Notes: a model not told the origin generated them from the sequence alone. Positions 35,664 through 45,704 are shown, counted from the stretch's first letter. The stretch: DNA of 64,000 bases from Cladocopium goreaui (GCA_947184155.2 CAMXCT020000902.1:553501-617500), one strand, 5' to 3'. Numbers and translations are program-made.

Positions 35664-35830
35664 ATGATTATCTGGATGAAATATTAGTTATGATATTAAT
35701 GATATTAATAATAAAACCTGTGCTGTATATATCTGGATATTAATGATATAATGGGATAATATAATGGTAAGGCTGGATATATGACATAATTGCATATAAT
35801 GATCATCATGATTATCATTACTAGTGTAGT

Positions 35831-35943
35831 CTTACTGGTGCTAAACGTAGGGAATTTTCGGGAATGATCCATTGGCTCACTAGTAATAATCATCGGAGCA
35901 ACCCCCAGCAACCCATCCATTCCCTTCGTTTAGCACCAGTAAG
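35831..35943. mobile_element. Palindromic MITE family 4, copy 2
   Basis: CTTACTGGTGCTAAACG and its exact complement CGTTTAGCACCAGTAAG form the ends; loop sequence differs from the copy at 4326. Inside an AlgH intron. Confidence 0.8.
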
Positions 35944-36204
35944 TAGTAGGCCAAGCATCTCTGATCCAGACATTTATACTACATTTATGTCATTCATGGG
36001 TTTAATCCAAGTAACCTAGTAGTAATCGAGAGGTAGATTATCTTTATTCATGTATATTTCATGTCATCCAATCTGGCATTTATGTAATCCATCTAGAGAA
36101 CCATCTAACAATCTAGCAATGTATTTTAGAATCTAGTAATGTTTGGTAATCTTGTAATCTAATGGTAAATTTCTCTAATAATCTAGCAATCTATAGTAAT
36201 CTAG

Positions 36205-36325
36205 TAATGTGGTTAAAACAATGTCATAAACCATCCCCCAGTCATCACCATTTTTACAGGTGGTGTGTTGCTTACCATTCCCAGTCATGGGTGGTCTATG
36301 GCATTGAATTGTTTTACTCACATTA
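36205..36325. mobile_element. MITE-like family 3, copy 4
   Basis: AATGTGGTTAAAACAATG and CATAAACCATCC on the left, GGTCTATGGCATTGAATTG and TTTTACTCACATT on the right. Best inverted ends of this family. Confidence 0.6.
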
Positions 36326-36509
36326 TTAGGCATTGTTTATCAACTAACCATGATGATGATCAGCAAACATCGAAAATTAGTGGTGATTAATGGTGATGAT
36401 AATTTATAGTATATAATCTAGTATAATCACCATGAAAATCACCACTAATGTTCGATGTAGATCCATGTAGTTTTACTGAGATGTATCTAACATGATATCT
36501 AATTATATC

Positions 36510-36600
36510 TACCCTCTGGTTATTTAACATAGCCGTGGAAAGATCCACCATGCTATAAGAACGGTAAACCATCTATTTCTATGGGCCATTTTCCATGCAA
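36510..36600. mobile_element. MITE family 1, right end missing
   Basis: Starts TACCCTCTGGTTATTTAACA and runs through CTATGGGCCATTTTCCAT, then breaks off. The next AG, 10 bp on, is the acceptor of an alternative exon at 36611. Confidence 0.7.
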
Positions 36601-36610
36601 TGAGATGTAG

Positions 36611-36693
36611 ATCCAGTAGGCAGCCCGGTGGCTGAGGACCGGCCTCTTCGGGGCCACAGCCCAAAGGCGGGTGGACACGCGTGGCAACGCGGG
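36611..36693 (+). CDS. Possible alternative AlgH exon
   Basis: After GATGTAG, open frame with SPVAEDRPLRG; P-[LV]-A-E-D-R-x-F is the bacterial AlgH/YqgE form of the segment after the Gly-Gly-Pro turn. Its phase equals that of the exon at 36933, so it could be an extra or alternative exon, or a decayed duplicate. Confidence 0.33.
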
Positions 36694-36932
36694 GTCTGGG
36701 GATGACAATTTGAACCCCCCATGTTTTGGCATCCAGCCATAAATGGGGGTTTCAAATGGGATAGCATATCTGGATTTAATATGATTTAATGGCGTTTGAT
36801 GAGATTTAATCATATTTCATCAGCAAACATTGTGATTTTATCGTGATTTCATGGGATTTAAAGCTACGTTTGGCAGTTCTGACAGCACCCAACTTTCCAT
36901 TTACGGGATCGCAACAGTTATGATCTCACCAG

Positions 36933-37001
36933 ATCCGACTCCGCGGAGGCAGTTCTGCCTCCACTCTCAGCCTTTGCCTGGTTCAGATTTGGTGGCACCA
37001 G
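36933..37001 (+). CDS. AlgH/UPF0301 gene, exon 6
   Basis: After CTCACCAG, reading RRQFCLHSQPLPGSDLVAP. The F-[CV]-L-H-S/R followed by S-D-x-V matches the AlgH middle region. Ends at a GC donor (CCAG|GCGCGC). Just downstream, CCCCTGCAGTTGGA and ATCCATGAAGATCCC are directly duplicated (about 37014-37088). Confidence 0.62.
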
Positions 37002-37439
37002 GCGCGCGCAATCCCCTGCAGTTGGAAGATCCATGAAGATCCCATGGGGCTTGGAAGATCCCCTGCAGTTGGATCCATGAAGATCCCCAGGCATCTTCTG
37101 CAATCTTCAACCACGCCGATAGTATCTTCAAGAGACCAGGAAAATTCAAGCTCAATCATAGCCACGAGGTATCTACATGACCGAACCCTGGGCAGCTTCT
37201 AGATCCATCATGGAGGGCAAGGTCGGGTGTGTGTTGGGCGGTCAGGGCCAGTTTCCTTGCCCTTTCGTGTCCTGATTATCTCTCAGGCCAAGGGTTTTTC
37301 ACGCAGAGAACCTGATTTTGTTTGTTGGAACCTTTGGGACGATTGCTGTTCTATTTTGCTTTGTTTTGGTGTATTCTTGTGTTTTCAGTTCTGTCCGTTT
37401 TGGTAAACTCCTTTATGATCCTCCCTAACCCATTTGCAG

Positions 37440-37504
37440 CATGGGGCATTGTCAACATTGGTGGGTTGACGCTGGAAAAGACATATGAAGAGTGCATGAC
37501 GCTG
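37440..37504 (+). CDS. AlgH/UPF0301 gene, exon 7
   Basis: After CATTTGCAG, reading WGIVNIGGLTLEKTYEECMT, the 'G-x-x-x-G-G-[ST/L]-L-[DE]' helix start of AlgH. Its two leading bases complete the codon of exon 6; a GTTGCA donor ends it in phase 0. A long + frame and a - frame run on past this point but fit no family. Confidence 0.57.
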
Positions 37505-37834
37505 GTTGCACCGTTGTACATCCACATTTTCTCCATACATGAAAGGTCTTGCATTTTGCGGCCTAGTGCGAACAGGTTGCACAACGTTGCACAGAAAAAC
37601 AAAGGCCTGATAGGCATAGAAGTTGATGGCCAAGGATGCCTTATGTTTTCCTGATTCTCCAGATGTTTGTCGGCGGCAACATTGAGACCCAAGTATTTGA
37701 TGGTGAAAAACCTGGTTTCTGTAGCTCCTTATCTTCAACCAGCCAAAACCAACCCATTGAATTGTATATACATACATTATATCTGACATATTTTTGAAGA
37801 TGGCCCATTGGTTTTTTTTAAAAACTGGACCCAG

Positions 37835-37961
37835 AAGCTTCACTCTCCAAACAGCGATTTGGAGGCTCAAGTGGATGATTTCATGCTGCTGGTCGGCCAC
37901 TGCATGTGGGGCCCCGGCCAGTTGCAAGCTGAATTGGATGAGGCAGCGGGAAATGTCCAGG
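37835..37961 (+). CDS. AlgH/UPF0301 gene, exon 8
   Basis: After GGACCCAG in phase 0. Encodes VDDFMLLVGHCMWGPGQLQA followed by ELDEAAGNV. The G-x-x-x-W-x-x-G-Q-L-x-x-E-[IL] pattern is the most diagnostic AlgH motif. Ends at a textbook GC donor, CAGG|GCAAGT. Confidence 0.78.
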
Positions 37962-38284
37962 GCAAGTCCTTTCTGGGGTCCACTACTGTGTCCACTACAG
38001 TAACTGCTCCCTTTGCCTGGAAGTGTGACCTACCAAAGACAGCCAAATGATTTGAGAATTATATGTCCCTGCTACGGTACTTGCACAACCTGTTTCTGGC
38101 ATTCCGGAGCCTTCTCTACAAATCACCCAAGTCCAGAGCCTGTGTACACCAGCTCATCCAGCTCTTATTTGGCCATTGGCATTTGGCAAGATTATAAGGC
38201 AAGGAGCCTGTGAACATTCCTTCTGAATTGGGAGGGAAAGATCCCAATAAAAACCCAACATGGCCGATCTCCTGTCGGTCGCAG

Positions 38285-38449
38285 TGCGTCACATTGTCCA
38301 AGGGGCAGACCTGGGAGATGGCAGCAATGGACACAAAGGCCGGGAGCTGCGGCTGTGGATTGCCAGGGTTTGCTACAAGCTATTTGGGGATTGGCCATAT
38401 GGGGCAGCTAACGATGGGCTGGGAGCCCAGTTATCTCAACAGCAAAACG
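38285..38449 (+). CDS. AlgH/UPF0301 gene, exon 9
   Basis: After GTCGGTCGCAG; two bases complete the codon from exon 8. Contains GRELRLWIARVCYKLFGDWP, comparable with the closing L-W-x-x-[VI]-L-x-x-L-G helix of AlgH. Ends at a GTCAGT donor. Further exons may follow at 39923. Confidence 0.55.
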
Positions 38450-38573
38450 GTCAGTTGAGGCTTGTAGGGGCATATTTCTGCTGTTTACACCAGTTTGTGA
38501 TGGTTCTGTTATTTTATCTCTTAGATTACAATAGACGCTGTGGGCTATTTTGGACTAATAAGTTTAACCAGCC

Positions 38574-39115
38574 CTAAACCAACCCTAAATACACCCTGAA
38601 CCAACTTCAAATAAACCCTTAACCAACCCTAAATAAACCCTTAACCAAACTAACCAAACCCTAAATAATCCTAAACCAACCCTAGATAAACCCTCAACAA
38701 ACCTGACCCTAAAGAAAACCCAAGGCAACCTTCTTAAAAAAAAATATAACTAAACCAACCCAAGCTAACCGCATGAGAGATCCAAGCTCCAAAATGTTGC
38801 AAATGGCCCCAACAAAATTCCTAAACCAACCTTAAACCCCAAATCAGGCCTAAATAAACCCTAAACCAACCCTAAATAAACCCTAAACAAACCTTAAACC
38901 AACCCTAAATAAATCCTAAACAAACCCTAAATCAACCCTAAACAAACCGCCAACAACCCCCAAACAAAACGTAAACCCACCGTAAAGTTACATGCATTTT
39001 TAAACCAGCCACAAATAACTAACAACTAAGCAAACCCTAAGCAAACCTTCGACAACTCCCAAAATGGTCTCAACCAACCCTAAATAAACCCTAAACCAAC
39101 CTAAGCCAACCTTCC
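38574..39115. repeat. Degenerate telomere-like CCCTAAA repeats
   Basis: Many copies of AACCCTAAA with linker words CCAAC, TAAACC and CAAACC, mixed with other sequence. CCCTAAA is the complement of TTTAGGG, the plant-type telomere repeat also reported for dinoflagellates. Not a clean array. Confidence 0.7.
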
Positions 39116-39335
39116 AAAAAAATATAAATCCTTAAACCAACTGTAAGTCAACATGTTGCCAATACCATGCGCATGAGAGATTCAAGCTCCAAAATGTTGC
39201 AAAAAGCAGTCGAGTGAGAGATCCAAGCTCCAAAATGCTGCAGACACCGTGCCAATGAGAGATCCAAACTCCAAAATGCTGCAAGTACCACGCAAATTAG
39301 ACATCTAAGTTCCAAAACGTTGCAAATGCCAGGTT
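38773..39335. repeat. Scattered GAGAGATCCAAGCTCCAAAA repeat
   Basis: GAGAGATCCAAGCTCCAAAA followed by TGTTGCAAA or TGCTGCA occurs once near 38775 and four or five times, about 45 bp apart, between 39173 and 39330. Confidence 0.8.
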
Positions 39336-39922
39336 AAACCACCTCGGCCAGAAAACGGGAAAAACAAATCCCAAAAGGAAACGAGACAAAAAAAAATCCA
39401 GCCTTAACTTTAGAACGATGACCACTCCTTTACTATTCACACTTGGAACCCACTATGAAATCCCACATTTTGGTGATGCAGGCAATTTGCACATGGGATG
39501 ATTCATTATCAAATACTACTGTGATCCAACTTGCGTATTTTGATGGATTTGTTTTGGTGTTTTTAAATGGTAATGTTCATCAACATTTGATGTACATTTT
39601 GGGGAACATATCACCAAACATATTGTACCCAAACATAGCCAAAAAGCAAAACAAACTCAACAATTTGGCATCTTTTTTGGGGACGTAGCATTAAACATGC
39701 GCAAGACTACCCCAGAAAAAACAACATAACAAGACGATAAAGAAAACAACAAATCTGGTGCAGCCTACCATATTCCCACTAATGTTAGTAAAGCAATAGT
39801 AAACAATCCCCAATTTTACTACACATGGATGGTATAAAACGTCAAAACCTGGGTGCTCTGTTTAGATTATTGCCTTACCAACATAAAAATTCTTAAATTC
39901 CCCCATGACCCACCAATCTCAG

Positions 39923-40022
39923 GCGGTCCTTCGCTTCCTCCCCCGACAGCAACGCGCCCTGCGGCGGCAGCGCTGTTTGAGTCGGGGCTTTCCCCTGTGG
40001 CGCAGGCAGCGCACGCAGGAAG
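39923..40022 (+). CDS. Low-complexity exon, possibly AlgH tail
   Basis: After AATCTCAG; two bases fit the phase left by AlgH exon 9. Encodes an Ala/Pro-rich segment (TRPAAAALFESGLSPVAQAA) to a GTGTGC donor. Could be a disordered C-terminal extension, or belong to another gene. Confidence 0.38.
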
Positions 40023-40383
40023 GTGTGCATCCCAATTAAATGGATAGCTTGGGTAAAGATCGCATACATGACTTGTAACCACCACTGTCAATGAATCGGC
40101 TGGCATGCCTATCCAAGCACTTGGCGGCTTGTAAAAAACGAGGCATGGACCAGCATGTTGTTGCTGGAAGGCCCTAGGACATTGACTCCATGAGGTTTGT
40201 GGTGGACTCAACGGTTCCCTGTCCAGTGTCCAACTGTCATGTTTTGCATGAGGTAGTCTCCGGTAATCAAACATGGCTAGCCGTGAAATCCACCATACAT
40301 GAGCAAGTGCAAAAACATCATCGAACTACAGCACCTATTGTTGAAGTATGAAGTATCAATATTCAAGCGATGATTTTTTCCTG

Positions 40384-40475
40384 TTTGGTATTCCAACATA
40401 GTCATAGAAATTCATTTTTTTTTGGGTAAAACTTCTACAAATGGGCCTCATTCCATAGCTATGTTCAGTTGCCGG
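40384..40475. mobile_element. MITE family 1, decayed copy
   Basis: TTTGGTATTCCAACATAGTC ... CATAGCTATGTTCAGTTGCC keeps only the core of the family. Confidence 0.4.
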
Positions 40476-40499
40476 GCGCGATGTTTTTTTCGTTTACAG

Positions 40500-40594
40500 C
40501 CGCCAATGGCAGGCTCTACAGACGCGTTGAGAAGTTGGTCCCGGAGACCAATGTCATTGCTAGAGAACACGTTGAGAGGCGGGGCATCATGTGA
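40500..40594 (+). CDS. Candidate C-terminal exon
   Basis: After TTTACAG, reads VEKLVPETNVIAREHVERRG and ends at TGA (40592-40594). Strongly protein-like. A second frame stops earlier. Ownership unknown: the last AlgH exon or another gene. Confidence 0.4.
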
Positions 40595-40599
40595 CATTT

Positions 40600-41190
40600 T
40601 GTCATGTCGTTGCCGGCAAAACGTCTCATTTTGATCATCATCGTCACTTTAAGAAATGGTGTTTGAATAGGTAGTCAATAGTAGTTTGATTGATATTGAA
40701 ACAACATAGACGTTTTGAGCAATATTTACTACATGAATTATATAACAACATGTTAAATAGATTTAGATAGAAGCAAGATATACAGGTACTAATGCATTGT
40801 AACCATGATTGTTAATTCATTAGCACTGATGATTTACACTATATTTGTTTTTATCCATTACATTACTATAGCCAATATCACTCCATGAAATTTCACTTAT
40901 ATGCATACATAGATATGATAGCCCCTATTCTATTATGATATATTGCCATTGTATATATATATGTCTATCATTATTGACACTCCTCATCATTGGGGATATT
41001 CACTGCTACATCCCTAATACGTATTACATGGTTATTATTATCCTTATATGTAAGGTATTTATTATAGGCATAACATAACTTTGATCATATGCATATGTTT
41101 GTATGATAGAACTCCATGATATCAATACTGCCGAGCCGCTGGAGGTACCGTATCATAGCCATATTGTGCATAGCCCTTATATATTGTAGG
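40600..41190. other. AT-rich non-coding stretch
   Basis: TATA-rich sequence without usable open frames; probable spacer between the AlgH and armadillo genes. Confidence 0.55.
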
Positions 41191-41299
41191 TACCCTCCAG
41201 TAAACTAGCATAGCTATGGAAAATGATCCATTTATGGATGATTTACCTCTTGAACATGGTGGAGGCTACTTCGTAGCTTGGTTAGTTTACCAGAGGCTA
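41191..41299. mobile_element. MITE family 1, copy 10 (diverged)
   Basis: TACCCTCCAGTAAACTAGCA ... GGTTAGTTTACCAGAGGCTA. The centre differs from the consensus. Confidence 0.75.
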
Positions 41300-41343
41300 C
41301 TTCCAATCAGTACCTGACATGGCCGCTGAATCCACGTCCGCAG

Positions 41344-41461
41344 CAGTGGCGTCAGGCTCAGCGACGCAGAGTTGCTCCGTTTCGTGCAGGACCTGTCGCA
41401 GTCACAGGACTCGTCGGACATATCGGACGCCACGGCCCTGGGAGGCAGCTGGAGCTGCATG
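41344..41461 (+). CDS. Armadillo-repeat gene, N-terminal exon
   Basis: After GTCCGCAG, one frame reads LSDAELLRFVQDLSQSQDSS and ends at a GC donor (CATG|GCAGTG) in phase 0, matching the next exon. A competing frame starts at an ATG at 41320 with an Ala/Ser-rich peptide; I prefer the first because it chains. Confidence 0.48.
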
Positions 41462-41772
41462 GCAGTGCTTAAAAACCCTGGTTGCACTGGTTGGTTCATG
41501 ATTAGTTCGTCATTAGGAAACAAATCTATCAAAGTATGGGAATGTAAGCGGATATAAGTGAGAAGTGATGTTTTTTTTGTTCGGATTTAATGGGGGGTTC
41601 CGGGTTCACCATGAAACAAATGGCGATATAGCATGATATAGCTGTAGCTGATACATACAGTGGTGACAGGGGGTTTTGAAGACTGCTCGCCTGAACATGC
41701 TGACATGATGATGTAATCACATGTTTTAATTACTATTGTTTTGTGTTGTTTTATTGTGTTGTATTTATCATT

Positions 41773-41886
41773 TACCCTTTGGTTATTTAACATAGCTATG
41801 GAAAATCCCTATAAATGGAGGTTTTAGTGGGAAAATCATCTGTAAATGGGCCATTTTCCATAGCTATGTTAAATAACCAGAGGGTA
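41773..41886. mobile_element. Palindromic MITE family 1, copy 11
   Basis: TACCCTTTGGTTATTTAACA ... TTAAATAACCAGAGGGTA, 114 bp, in the first armadillo intron. Same end variant as 23702 and 36510. Confidence 0.92.
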
Positions 41887-42164
41887 AGTCATCCTGATTT
41901 ATGGAAATTGTTGTTTGAACATGGGGAAAATATGGTGCTGGTATGTTTTTGGTGGATGTTTGGCCACAGCTGCGATGGCCTGAGGCAATGAGCAAGTCCA
42001 ATGGCAGGACACTCTGAGAAAGGCTGGGCGGAGCGGGGTTGAAGGTGGGTGGTGCAAGTTGCTACTTTGCCAGTTACACTGTGTTTGGAGTATTTTCCTT
42101 GGCTGTCACAGAGTTAGCCGCCTGGGTCCCAATATGTCCCAATGCTTTCCCTCCAAGCTCGCAG

Positions 42165-42256
42165 GTCTTGTACCACATGCAGCAGGACTTGTCCGCTTCA
42201 CAACAAGAGAACTGCTGCGAAGCTTTGCGAAATTTGATCGTCGACCAAGATAGCAG
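42165..42256 (+). CDS. Armadillo-repeat gene, exon 2
   Basis: After GCTCGCAG in phase 0. Encodes VLYHMQQDLSASQQENCCEA and then LRNLIVDQDS: the armadillo pattern [VI]-[VIL]-x-x-M-x-x-[HD]-x(4)-x-Q-E-x-[CG]-C-x-A-L-x-N-L. Ends at a GC donor (GCAG|GCAAGA). Confidence 0.68.
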
Positions 42257-42484
42257 GCAAGAACCTGCCAAGTGGAGAGTCTTCCATGAACCATGAACTT
42301 CACAGGCTATGGAGAAATTTAGTATCCCAGATTTGGATGAACTATCTCTGAAACATTCTGAAACGATATGGTTTGTGATTTTGCAAGGCACTTCTGGGAT
42401 CCTGCCTTTTGTAGTTGGCACTTGTGGTCACATCTATCCACTATAACACACATGAACGGAATGGACATATATGAGGTTTGTATC

Positions 42485-42560
42485 TAAACAGAGAGAGAGA
42501 GAGGGAGGGGGAGATGTGCGTGTGTGTGTGTGAGTGTAGGTGTGAGTATGTGTGTCCACT
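42485..42560. repeat. (GA)n and (GT)n microsatellites
   Basis: AGAGAGAGAGAG followed by GTGTGTGTGTGAG tracts within the armadillo intron. Confidence 0.9.
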
Positions 42561-42994
42561 GTAAATGTTTAGATATATATATAAATGTACATGCGCATAC
42601 CTATGTATATCATATATGTGGGTACTTACGTTAAGTTCCTTTTGCAATGCTTTGAGCATTTCAGAAGGGGAGATTAGGGGGCTGGGGGTTGGGGTGGGGG
42701 GAAGTTGTGCATGCATGTGGTACATCAAAGCATCTCCAAGGATAAGACAGTAAAGATGTGCGGCAGTATGCGTGGCTGGAAACACAATAGAAGTGTGGGA
42801 CTTCACCCAAGCATCCCAATATAGTTAGATGTATATACGCTTACACATGTTTACATATTATACTTACATATGAATACATATGATATAATACACCAATCTT
42901 ACCATATATATATATACACTGTATATACTTGGATAAAAAACATATGCCACATGTCATCATGTGATATAATACACCATATAAGAATACACTGCAG

Positions 42995-43068
42995 GTCCTT
43001 TGCCAGTGACTTGGGCGCCATAGAGTCGGTTCTGGCGGCCATGAAGGCCCTGGAGTCCAGTGGAATAT
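42995..43068 (+). CDS. Armadillo-repeat gene, exon 3
   Basis: After ACACTGCAG; its first base completes an Arg codon from exon 2. Encodes SFASDLGAIESVLAAMKALE, matching the next armadillo repeat (G-[GA]-I-E-x-V-[LI]-x-A-M). Ends at a GTGAAA donor just before a TATA tract. Confidence 0.66.
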
Positions 43069-43589
43069 GTGAAATATATATATATATATACATATATATG
43101 TATATGGGTATGTTATCTTATGTTATGTTATGTTATGTTATAATGGTTTCTATATTCAAGAAATGACATGTTACACCCAAGTTATGGCATGCAAATCTGA
43201 GCTGTGAGGATGTAAAACGAGGATTCTAATGCTCCAAAAGTCTAAACGTCGAAGAGACTTGAAATGCAGATGCGGAGGTCGAATCAGCTGTGGGCGGTCG
43301 ATGCTCATGTTTGACCTGTGGAATTTGACTATTTGAGAAGATTTGATTTTAATGCCTTGAAGACTGCAAGGATGCGTTTTCTTTCTTTTTCATGATCAAC
43401 TTGTAGATGGTTTATCCCCAAGAAAAATCCGGATTATCCATGTTTATCCCATTATAATCCCATTATTTACAGTGTTTTATAGCTACCAACAGTTGCCAAA
43501 GTAGGTGCAGGATTTCTTCCATCCTATGCCAGGCGCATAGCGATGCACCTGGTGTTCAAGGTGTGCGGAAGACGGTGTAGAATCAACTG

Positions 43590-43726
43590 GGTTTACCAGA
43601 CGGGTAAACATACCAAAAGATGTGGAAAAACCCATGGGCTTCCGTTGGAAAATTATGAGAATGATCTATAAATAGTGTTTTTGTTTAACTGTTTTTTCCA
43701 CATCTATGTTAGTTTACCCTAGGGTG
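43590..43726. mobile_element. MITE family 1, decayed copy
   Basis: GTTTACCAGACGGGTAAAC at the left and CTATGTTAGTTTACCCTAGG at the right, with the CATAAATAG-type core degraded. Confidence 0.4.
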
Positions 43727-44176
43727 AGCCTGAAAATGGGGTATACCGGTATACCACCCAATACATATTGCATTTGTAGTGGGGAAATGGTGATTAGCCA
43801 CCAACGTTGAAATGACTATGGGGGTATATGGGGTACTGGCTTCTCTCGAGCGCTGATGGCTTGAAGAAATGGATCAAACATGGAAGGTTTCATGTGTTTC
43901 GTTGTGTCTAGGTGGCCCAATTTGATTCCATATGAGTCAGACCTACTCTTCCATATTCAATCTCTAATGAATGATAACCCCCAATATATTGAATAGTGAT
44001 ATATATTTCAATGTATGTTTCGGATGTTGATGGATTTTATGGGTCATGGTTAACCCAAATATTTTGCATAGTCATAACCCAAAAAAAACAAGAAATCAAG
44101 GTTTTCAGGCACGGTACCTGCTATATTAATAAGGCCAATTTTTTAGGGCGAAATTTCGACATGTCCCCAAGTTCTA

Positions 44177-44271
44177 TATCCCATAGGATCCATGTATGGT
44201 ATATATGCTAACATTGGGGGTATATTGATGGTAAATGTTACCATATATAGCATACATGGATCCTATGGGTA
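44177..44271. mobile_element. Palindromic MITE family 2, copy 3 (best)
   Basis: CCCATAGGATCCATGTATGG with TATATATGCTAACA, against the complementary TACCATATATAGCATACATG and GATCCTATGGGTA. 95 bp, near-perfect hairpin, 60 bp before armadillo exon 4. Confidence 0.88.
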
Positions 44272-44330
44272 TGGCTTTATACCATTTTAAATGGTGTACA
44301 CTCCATTTTTTGGGGTTGTGAAATTCCCAG

Positions 44331-44413
44331 GTCATTGTGCTGGTACCTTAACGCATCTCGCGGCGGGCCTTCGTGAGCGACAACTGATCTTCAACCTCAA
44401 TGGCCTGGACGTG
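44331..44413 (+). CDS. Armadillo-repeat gene, exon 4
   Basis: After AATTCCCAG; two bases complete the codon left by exon 3. Encodes LTHLAAGLRERQLIFNLNGL and Asp-Val, the end of one armadillo repeat and the Gly-Leu-Asp opening of the next. Ends at a GTGCCT donor in phase 0. The repeat lost one or two residues around the exon 3-4 junction, so a missed tiny exon is possible. Confidence 0.6.
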
Positions 44414-44744
44414 GTGCCTGGACGGGGACCAAGGTTATGGAGGATTAAACCATAGAATAGGAGATTTATAGTTGGATGATGTTGGATGATAACATGGTTT
44501 TTCACCATATTAATCATATTAACCATATTAACCATATTAACCATATTAACCATATAATTCGGATATTGGATGATTATGATTTATAATACCCTTTATAATG
44601 ACCTCACGTCGTGACGTCGCTGGAATGATGCTTGGAGTTTGGGAGATCCCCAGTGCTGCAAGGACCTCAGCCTTTTTGAAAGAGAGCCTGACTGTGGGGA
44701 CTGTGGGAGTGCGCCTTTGTTGTTTAATTGTGGTTAATGTAGGT

Positions 44745-44855
44745 TACCCTCTGGTAAACTAACATTTAACTATGGAAAGATCCACCATGTTTTTCATGGG
44801 AAAATTCACTATAAATGGTGATGTTCCATAGTTATGTTAAATTACCAGAGGGGTA
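44745..44855. mobile_element. Palindromic MITE family 1, copy 12
   Basis: TACCCTCTGGTAAACTAACA ... TTAAATTACCAGAGGGGTA, 111 bp, in an armadillo intron. Confidence 0.92.
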
Positions 44856-45539
44856 AGGTTTCACAAGCTAATTCATGTGTGGTTTGTGATCGGAAACGTG
44901 TTGAGGTTTTAAGACTAAGTCATATGCAGAAAAGTTGCACTCCCACAGTCCCCCGTTCTTTTTTTAAAGGGTTAGTGAGTGAAATATCATCAGTCAGCCA
45001 GAAGTGACCGTTTGGGCCTTTCGTTTACTTGTTGGCTGTTCAGTGGGGGTTACCCTTCTATTTCTGTCAACCAGTGCGCACAGAATACCTATGTTTGGGA
45101 CGTAGAAAGGTGGAAAGGTTTGGTGAGAGTTTATATGGCCTTGTCTGAAAACAGGGATTACCATCAAAATGTCTCTATATATCTCTATATAATATATAAA
45201 TAGAATATAAATAGGGAAGGTATATGGGGGAATGATGATTAAGCAACAGATTAATTCAGCACTACGCGCCCTTGTTGAGATGACCTGGCTACGCGAAACG
45301 AAATGTAGATATCAAAAAGCCATGAACACCCACCAGTTGTGCATATTTTATTATATTCAATTATATTATAGAGAGAGAGAAGACATGTCCTGAAACAAAA
45401 AAACAACTATAATAATTTTTGCGTGTATATGTATATATGGGTATGGATATGTATGTGTTTTTTAGCGTGTCACTTGTTCTGGAATATCTCAGTGCAAACC
45501 CTCTAGGGCCCCATGGTGGCAGGCAATATGCTCATGTTG

Positions 45540-45649
45540 TACCCTCTACTAACATAGCTATGGAAAATCACCATTTTTAATGGGTAAATGTGGGTATATC
45601 ATCTATAAATTTAGCATTTTTTACAGCTCTGTGAGTTTACCAGAGGGTA
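45540..45649. mobile_element. MITE family 1, copy 13
   Basis: TACCCTCTACTAACATAGCT ... GTGAGTTTACCAGAGGGTA. The left end lost the GGTAA word, hence its donor-like site; the right end keeps ACCAG. Confidence 0.88.
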
Positions 45650-45704
45650 AATACACCAACTTTTGGTCTTGTAAGTAGTGACTTTGTATTTGTGCATTTT
45701 GCAG

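Noticed and set aside
37385-37927. A 180-codon frame on the - strand
   Set aside because: Antisense to AlgH exons 7 and 8, which are supported by family motifs on the + strand.
44600-44711. Protein-like + strand patch after GACCTCACG (reads VWEIPSAARTSAFLKESL)
   Set aside because: Lies in the intron between armadillo exons 4 and 5, and those exons already join in phase without it.
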